A stretch of 10,313 nt of DNA from Acidobacteriota bacterium (lineage in GTDB: Bacteria; Acidobacteriota; Terriglobia; UBA7540): NCBI GenBank assembly GCA_021789565.1, contig JAJYJL010000159.1, forward strand, positions 1 to 10,313. The letters run 5' to 3'. Below, piece after piece: positions 6,166 through 10,313 of this stretch. Made by a program: the position numbers and the translations under genes. Position 1 is the stretch's first letter. Each line of letters begins with the position of its first letter. The notes under the pieces were generated by a model that saw only the letters and a program-made list of their open reading frames with translations, searched no databases and had not been told where the DNA came from.

Positions 6166-9100
6166 ATGAGTGGAAGCGAAAGCCGTGCCAATCCGCTTGA
6201 AGGCATGCTGCGGGAGCGCATTGTCCTGCTCGACGGGGCCATGGGCACCATGATCCAGGCCCGCAATCTCGCCGAGGCGGACTATCGCGGCAAACAGTTT
6301 GCCGACCATGCGCGCGACCTGCGGCTGAACAACGATCTGCTCAACATCACCCAGCCGCAGATTATTGAGGATATTCACCGGCAATATCTCGAAGCGGGCG
6401 CCGACATCATTGAGACCAACACCTTCAACTCCACCGCGGTCTCGATGGCGGAATACGGCCTGGAGAACCACGTCCGCGAGCTGAACGCAGCCGGCGCTGC
6501 CGTGGCGCGGCGGGCGATTGATAAATTCACCGCCGAAAATCCGGAGCGGCGCTGTTTTGTGGCGGGCTCGCTGGGCCCCACCAGCCGCACCGCTTCGGTT
6601 TCGCAGGACGTCTCGAATCCGGCATCGCGTGGCACCAGCTTTGAGCAGTTGCGCGCGGCCTACCACGAACAGGCGAGCGCGCTGGTGGAGGGCGGCGTCG
6701 ATCTGTTGCTGCTGGAAACCGTTTTTGACACGCTGAACGCCAAGGCGGCGCTGTTTGCCATCGAGCAGTTTTTTGAGGAATCGGGCCGCCGCCTGCCGGT
6801 GATGGTTTCCGTGACCATTGTGGACCAGAGCGGGCGCACCCTCTCGGGCCAGACCATCGAAGCCTTCTGGAATTCCATTTCGCACATTCCGCTGCTGAGC
6901 GTGGGCATCAACTGCGCGCTGGGCGCAAAGCAGATGCGGCCCTACATCGAAGAGCTTTCGCAGATTGCCCCCGTCCACATCAGTTGCCATCCCAACGCGG
7001 GCCTGCCCAACGCCTTTGGCGGTTTTGACGAGACGCCGGAAAGCATGGCGAAGGACCTGGGCGAATTTGCCGCCAACGCCTGGCTGAACATCGTGGGCGG
7101 CTGTTGCGGCACCACGCCCGCGCACATCCGCGCGATAGCGGAGGCCGTGCGCAGTGCAACGCCGCACAGCATCGCGCAGCCCGAACGCGCCACGCGGCTG
7201 AGCGGGCTTGAGCCGCTGACTTTCCGGCGCGACATGAACTTTGTGAATGTGGGCGAGCGGACCAACGTGACGGGCTCGCCGAAGTTTGCCCAGCTCATTC
7301 TGAACGATCAGTTTGAAGAAGCCCTGGCCGTGGCGCTGCAGCAGGTGGAAGCCGGCGCGCAGATTATCGACATCAACATGGACGAAGGCATGCTCGATTC
7401 GGAGCAGGCCATGACCACTTTTCTGAATTACGTGGCCTCCGAGCCCGACATCGCGCGCGTGCCCATCATGATTGACAGCTCAAAGTGGAGCGTGATTGAG
7501 GCGGGCCTGCGGGCCGTGCAGGGCAAGGGCGTGGTGAATTCCATCAGCCTGAAGGAAGGCGAAGAAACTTTTAAGCAGCACGCGCGGCTGGTGCGCCGCT
7601 ACGGGGCGGCGGTGATTGTGATGGCCTTCGACGAGCGCGGCCAGGCCGACACCACGGAGCGGAAGGTTGAAATCTCCACGCGGGCTTACCACATTTTGAC
7701 GGAGGAAGTGGGCTTCCCGCCCGAAGACATTATTTTCGATCCCAACATTCTCACCATCGCCACGGGTATGGAGGAACACGCCAATTACGCGGTGAACTTT
7801 ATCGAGGCCACGCGCCGGATCAAGGCCACGCTGCCGCACGCCAAAGTAAGCGGCGGAGTCAGCAACCTATCGTTTTCGTTTCGCGGCAACAACACAGTTC
7901 GCGAGGCGATGCACACGGCGTTTCTTTATCACGCCATCCAGGCCGGCATGGACATGGGCATCGTCAACGCGGGCCAACTGGGCATCTATGAGGAAATTCC
8001 CAAAGATTTGCTGGAACTGGTGGAGGACGTCATCCTCAACCGCCGCCCGGATGCAACCGAGCGGCTGCTGGCCTTTGCCGATTCCGTGAAGCAGACCGGG
8101 AAGAAGCAAGTGGAGGAAGACGCCTGGCGCCAGGGCACGGTGGAAGAGCGGCTGTCGCACGCCCTGGTGAAGGGCATTGTGGAGCACATTGAAACCGACA
8201 CGGAAGAGGCGCGCCAGAAATACGGCAGCCCGCTGGCGGTGATCGAAGGGCCGCTGATGGCGGGCATGAACGTGGTGGGCGACCTGTTCGGCTCCGGCCG
8301 CATGTTCCTGCCGCAGGTGGTGAAAAGCGCCCGCGTGATGAAGAAGTCCGTGGCCTACCTGCTTCCCTATCTCGAGGCCGAAAAGCGCATGACCGGCGGC
8401 GCCAGGGCGGCGGGGAAAATTGTGATGGCCACGGTGAAGGGCGACGTGCACGACATTGGCAAGAACATTGTTGGCGTGGTGCTGGGCTGCAATAACTACG
8501 AAGTGCTTGACCTGGGCGTGATGGTGCCGTGCGAAAAAATCCTGAAGACGGCGCGGGAGTCGGGCGCCGACATGGTGGGCCTGAGCGGGCTGATTACTCC
8601 GTCGCTTGACGAGATGGTCCACGTGGCCCGGGAAATGGAACGCGAGGGCTTCAAGGTCCCGCTGCTGATTGGCGGCGCCACCACAAGCCGCGCGCACACG
8701 GCGGTGAAAATTGCTCCCGCCTACGGGCAGCCCGTGGTCCACGTGCTGGATGCCTCGCGCGCCGTGGGCGTGGTGGGACGCCTGGCCAGCGCGGAACTGA
8801 AACCGGCCTTCGCCGATGAGAACAGAAGCTCCCAGGAAAAGCTAAGGGAAGTTCACGGTGCGCCCAAATCACAGAAGCTGCTGACGCTCGACGAGGCGCG
8901 GCGCCGGCGGTTGCAGTTTGACTGGACCGGCTATACGCCGCCGCGGCCCTCCTTCACCGGAGTCCGTGCCGCCGGCCCGGTGCCGCTGGAAGAGATTGTT
9001 CCTTACATTGACTGGACGCCCTTCTTCCACGTCTGGGAGTTGCGCGGCGTTTATCCCCGGATTTTCGACCAGCCGAAAGTGGGCCCGCGCGCCCGGGAAC

Positions 9101-9861
9101 TGTTTGACGACGCCGGGGGGCTTTTGAAACGCATTGTTGATGAGAAACTGCTGGAAGCCCGCGCCGTGATGGGTTTCTTCCCCGCTGCCAGCGTGGGCGA
9201 CGACATCGAAGTCTATACGGACGAATCACGGAAGGCGGTGCGGACGATTTTCCACACCCTGCGGCAGCAGGTGGAGAAGCCGGACGGCGAACCCGACCTT
9301 GCCCTGGCGGATTTCATTGCGCCGCGCGAAACCGGAATGGCCGACTACCTGGGAGCGTTTGCCGTCACGGCGGGGATCAACATCGAGAAACTGGTGGGCG
9401 GCTTCGAGAAAGACCAGGACGATTACAACGCCATCATGGCCAAGGCGCTGGCCGACCGCCTGGCCGAGGCCCTGGCCGAGCTCACGCACAAGCGGGCCCG
9501 CGAGGCCTGGGGCTTTGGTTGCGGAGAGAAGTTGAGCCACGACGACCTGCTCCACGAACGCTACCGGGGCATTCGCCCGGCCCCGGGCTATCCTGCGCAG
9601 CCCGATCACACGGAAAAGCGGACACTGTTTGATCTGCTGGAGGCCGGGCAAAACGTAGGCATCCGGCTGACCGAAAGTTTCGCGATGTATCCCGCGGCCT
9701 CGGTGAGCGGCTTCTATTTCTCGCATCCTGAATCCCGCTATTTTGCGGTGGGCAAGATTGGCCGCGACCAGGTGCTCGATTATCAGCGGCGCAAGGGGAT
9801 GGAGATTTCAGCCGTCGAGCGCTGGCTGGGTCCCAACCTGAACTACGATCCCGAGAAATAA
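6166..9861 (+). CDS. metH: Cobalamin-dependent methionine synthase (5-methyltetrahydrofolate-homocysteine methyltransferase)
   Basis: Cytoplasmic enzyme that moves the methyl group of 5-methyltetrahydrofolate to homocysteine through methylcobalamin, giving methionine and tetrahydrofolate. At 1231 residues it matches full-length MetH (E. coli 1227), and all modules are present. Homocysteine domain, about 15-330: LLDGAMGTM at 21-29, zinc ligands Cys250, Cys313, Cys314. Folate domain, about 355-625: [11 protein letters not shown] at 361-371. Cap, about 650-740. Cobalamin domain, about 750-880: GDVHDIGKN with lower ligand His762, relay Asp760 and Ser813. Reactivation (AdoMet) domain, about 905-1225: Asp949, Arg1137 and [12 protein letters not shown]. 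These positions sit three residues beyond the E. coli equivalents. The ATG at 6166 fits the family N-terminus; the purine-rich AGGAAAGGAAA upstream is slightly distant. It has its own promoter and no metF or other methionine gene beside it. Confidence 0.98.
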   Translation: MSGSESRANPLEGMLRERIVLLDGAMGTMIQARNLAEADYRGKQFADHARDLRLNNDLLNITQPQIIEDIHRQYLEAGADIIETNTFNSTAVSMAEYGLENHVRELNAAGAAVARRAIDKFTAENPERRCFVAGSLGPTSRTASVSQDVSNPASRGTSFEQLRAAYHEQASALVEGGVDLLLLETVFDTLNAKAALFAIEQFFEESGRRLPVMVSVTIVDQSGRTLSGQTIEAFWNSISHIPLLSVGINCALGAKQMRPYIEELSQIAPVHISCHPNAGLPNAFGGFDETPESMAKDLGEFAANAWLNIVGGCCGTTPAHIRAIAEAVRSATPHSIAQPERATRLSGLEPLTFRRDMNFVNVGERTNVTGSPKFAQLILNDQFEEALAVALQQVEAGAQIIDINMDEGMLDSEQAMTTFLNYVASEPDIARVPIMIDSSKWSVIEAGLRAVQGKGVVNSISLKEGEETFKQHARLVRRYGAAVIVMAFDERGQADTTERKVEISTRAYHILTEEVGFPPEDIIFDPNILTIATGMEEHANYAVNFIEATRRIKATLPHAKVSGGVSNLSFSFRGNNTVREAMHTAFLYHAIQAGMDMGIVNAGQLGIYEEIPKDLLELVEDVILNRRPDATERLLAFADSVKQTGKKQVEEDAWRQGTVEERLSHALVKGIVEHIETDTEEARQKYGSPLAVIEGPLMAGMNVVGDLFGSGRMFLPQVVKSARVMKKSVAYLLPYLEAEKRMTGGARAAGKIVMATVKGDVHDIGKNIVGVVLGCNNYEVLDLGVMVPCEKILKTARESGADMVGLSGLITPSLDEMVHVAREMEREGFKVPLLIGGATTSRAHTAVKIAPAYGQPVVHVLDASRAVGVVGRLASAELKPAFADENRSSQEKLREVHGAPKSQKLLTLDEARRRRLQFDWTGYTPPRPSFTGVRAAGPVPLEEIVPYIDWTPFFHVWELRGVYPRIFDQPKVGPRARELFDDAGGLLKRIVDEKLLEARAVMGFFPAASVGDDIEVYTDESRKAVRTIFHTLRQQVEKPDGEPDLALADFIAPRETGMADYLGAFAVTAGINIEKLVGGFEKDQDDYNAIMAKALADRLAEALAELTHKRAREAWGFGCGEKLSHDDLLHERYRGIRPAPGYPAQPDHTEKRTLFDLLEAGQNVGIRLTESFAMYPAASVSGFYFSHPESRYFAVGKIGRDQVLDYQRRKGMEISAVERWLGPNLNYDPEK

Positions 9862-9962
9862 CGGCCAGGATGGAGCGCTGAATGGCGGGAAAGACACCGG
9901 CAAGCCTCTGCCCTCGTACCGCACCTTCGGACCCCGACATTCTTGTCCCCTGAGACAGCTTT

Positions 9963-10017
9963 TGGCGTCCGGGGGCCGCGCGTCTCACGACGCAACAGCG
10001 CTTGAATCCGGACGCCA
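9963..10017. repeat. Nested inverted repeat between convergent genes, possible bidirectional terminator
   Basis: TGGCGTCCGG (9963-9972) pairs perfectly with CCGGACGCCA (10008-10017). Within the 35-nt loop, GCGTC (9980-9984) pairs with GACGC (9989-9993) around TCAC. The structure lies between the stop of metH and the stop of the convergent minus-strand gene, where a shared terminator would be expected. It lacks a T-run on either strand, so it is either a factor-dependent or structural 3' end or a repeat of another kind. Confidence 0.45.
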
Positions 10018-10048
10018 CAATCCCTGAAGGAATTTTCAGCCGCTTCTA

Positions 10049-10313
10049 TTAGGTAATGGACAGGTCGAGGTTCACGCTCCTCACGACGGAAGAGTTGGAG
10101 CCGAGAGTGCCGTTGATTGTGATGATGTAGTTTCCGGTAGTTGATCCGCTAGTGGATGGCGCGCTCCGGCAGGATCCCAGGAAGACCTCGGACAGCATCA
10201 GCAGGCAGAGCGTACAAACCTGTAGCTGGACCCACCGCCTGCCAGCGATCCTCGGGAAGTGATAGCGGCTGCGTCGCAGCACTAGCAACCCCGCTAGAAC
10301 AAGCAACAGGAGC
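10049..10313 (-). CDS. C-terminal end of a probable surface/secreted protein, 5'-partial
   Basis: The frame is open from the right edge of the window to a TAA at 10049, giving the last 87 codons of a gene whose start lies outside. A TTG at 10306 is not convincing as a start because the frame stays open through it. The visible part has a short hydrophobic segment ending in RRSR, a basic loop, a second hydrophobic segment (VCTLCLLMLSEVFLGSC), a Ser/Thr/Gly-rich linker, then a beta-rich tail (GNYIITINGTLG...VNLDLSIT). From memory, this order of a membrane stretch, Ser/Gly linker and Ig-like final strands is typical of the C-termini of large repetitive surface proteins in Acidobacteriota, where the tail often reads like GTYTITVTGTSG. 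The main domain cannot be identified. It is convergent with metH. Confidence 0.65.
   Translation of the reverse strand, partial: LLLLVLAGLLVLRRSRYHFPRIAGRRWVQLQVCTLCLLMLSEVFLGSCRSAPSTSGSTTGNYIITINGTLGSNSSVVRSVNLDLSIT

Noticed and set aside
6142..7167. 341-codon minus-strand open frame
   Set aside because: It lies antisense to the start of metH, its product is rich in Arg, Ala and His without domain logic, and metH motifs are intact on the other strand. It is a high-GC shadow.
7867..8742. 291-codon minus-strand open frame
   Set aside because: Antisense to the MetH folate/cobalamin modules; His/Ala/Arg-rich shadow with no recognisable motif.
9482..10018. 178-codon minus-strand open frame crossing the metH 3' end
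   Set aside because: Mostly antisense to the MetH reactivation domain, Arg/Pro/Ser-rich, and without a ribosome site. It does not join the partial gene at the right edge.
1..10313. CRISPR arrays, tRNA/rRNA genes, transposase genes, phage or defence genes
   Set aside because: No regularly spaced direct repeats, no cloverleaf-like sequence and no such protein families were recognised on either strand.

Overview
The window is GC-rich bacterial DNA that looks like Acidobacteriota, probably a soil or environmental genome. This assignment is an inference from remembered family patterns. The pointers are an M56 BlaR1-type peptidase, a large secreted two-part alpha/beta hydrolase, a secreted domain of a type I associate with Acidobacteria fused to GH18, an extragenic palindrome built around GTCATTCCGA and GAGGAATCTGC, and the membrane/Ig-like tail of a surface protein at the right edge. 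No search was run.

Layout, left to right: (1) 1-1230, plus strand: the 3' part of an M56 (BlaR1/MecR1-type) membrane metallopeptidase with an intact HELAH motif and an unusual six-cysteine C-terminal domain. (2) 1261-3336, minus strand, convergent with gene 1: an exported 691-residue alpha/beta hydrolase of the acetylxylan-esterase-like kind. It is an internal duplication: the first copy is catalytic and the second has lost its nucleophile. (3) 3337-3667: a divergent intergenic region holding a long imperfect palindrome and a separate 8-bp hairpin. (4) 3668-5794, plus strand: a probable lipoprotein with a GH18 chitinase-type barrel at the C-terminus and a degenerate acidobacterial secreted domain at the N-terminus. 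(5) 5795-6165: an intergenic region with a good extended -10 promoter for the next gene. (6) 6166-9861, plus strand: full-length cobalamin-dependent methionine synthase (metH) with all modules and key residues. (7) 9862-10048: a convergent gap with a nested inverted repeat. (8) 10049-10313, minus strand: the last 87 codons of a probable surface protein.

The genes do not form one operon or pathway. Genes 2 and 4 are divergently transcribed secreted enzymes and could both serve polysaccharide breakdown (ester removal, and chitin or N-acetylglucosamine glycan hydrolysis). That link rests on proximity and predicted family only. metH is a core one-carbon/methionine gene with its own promoter. The M56 gene may sense a cell-envelope or extracellular signal, but the BlaI-type repressor expected beside it is not in the window.

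I found no clear undescribed multi-gene system. The most interesting points are the GH18 fusion to a domain whose expected metal-binding motif is degenerate, the catalytic plus pseudo-catalytic hydrolase tandem, the cysteine-rich tail on the M56 protein, and the palindrome between the divergent secreted-enzyme genes.
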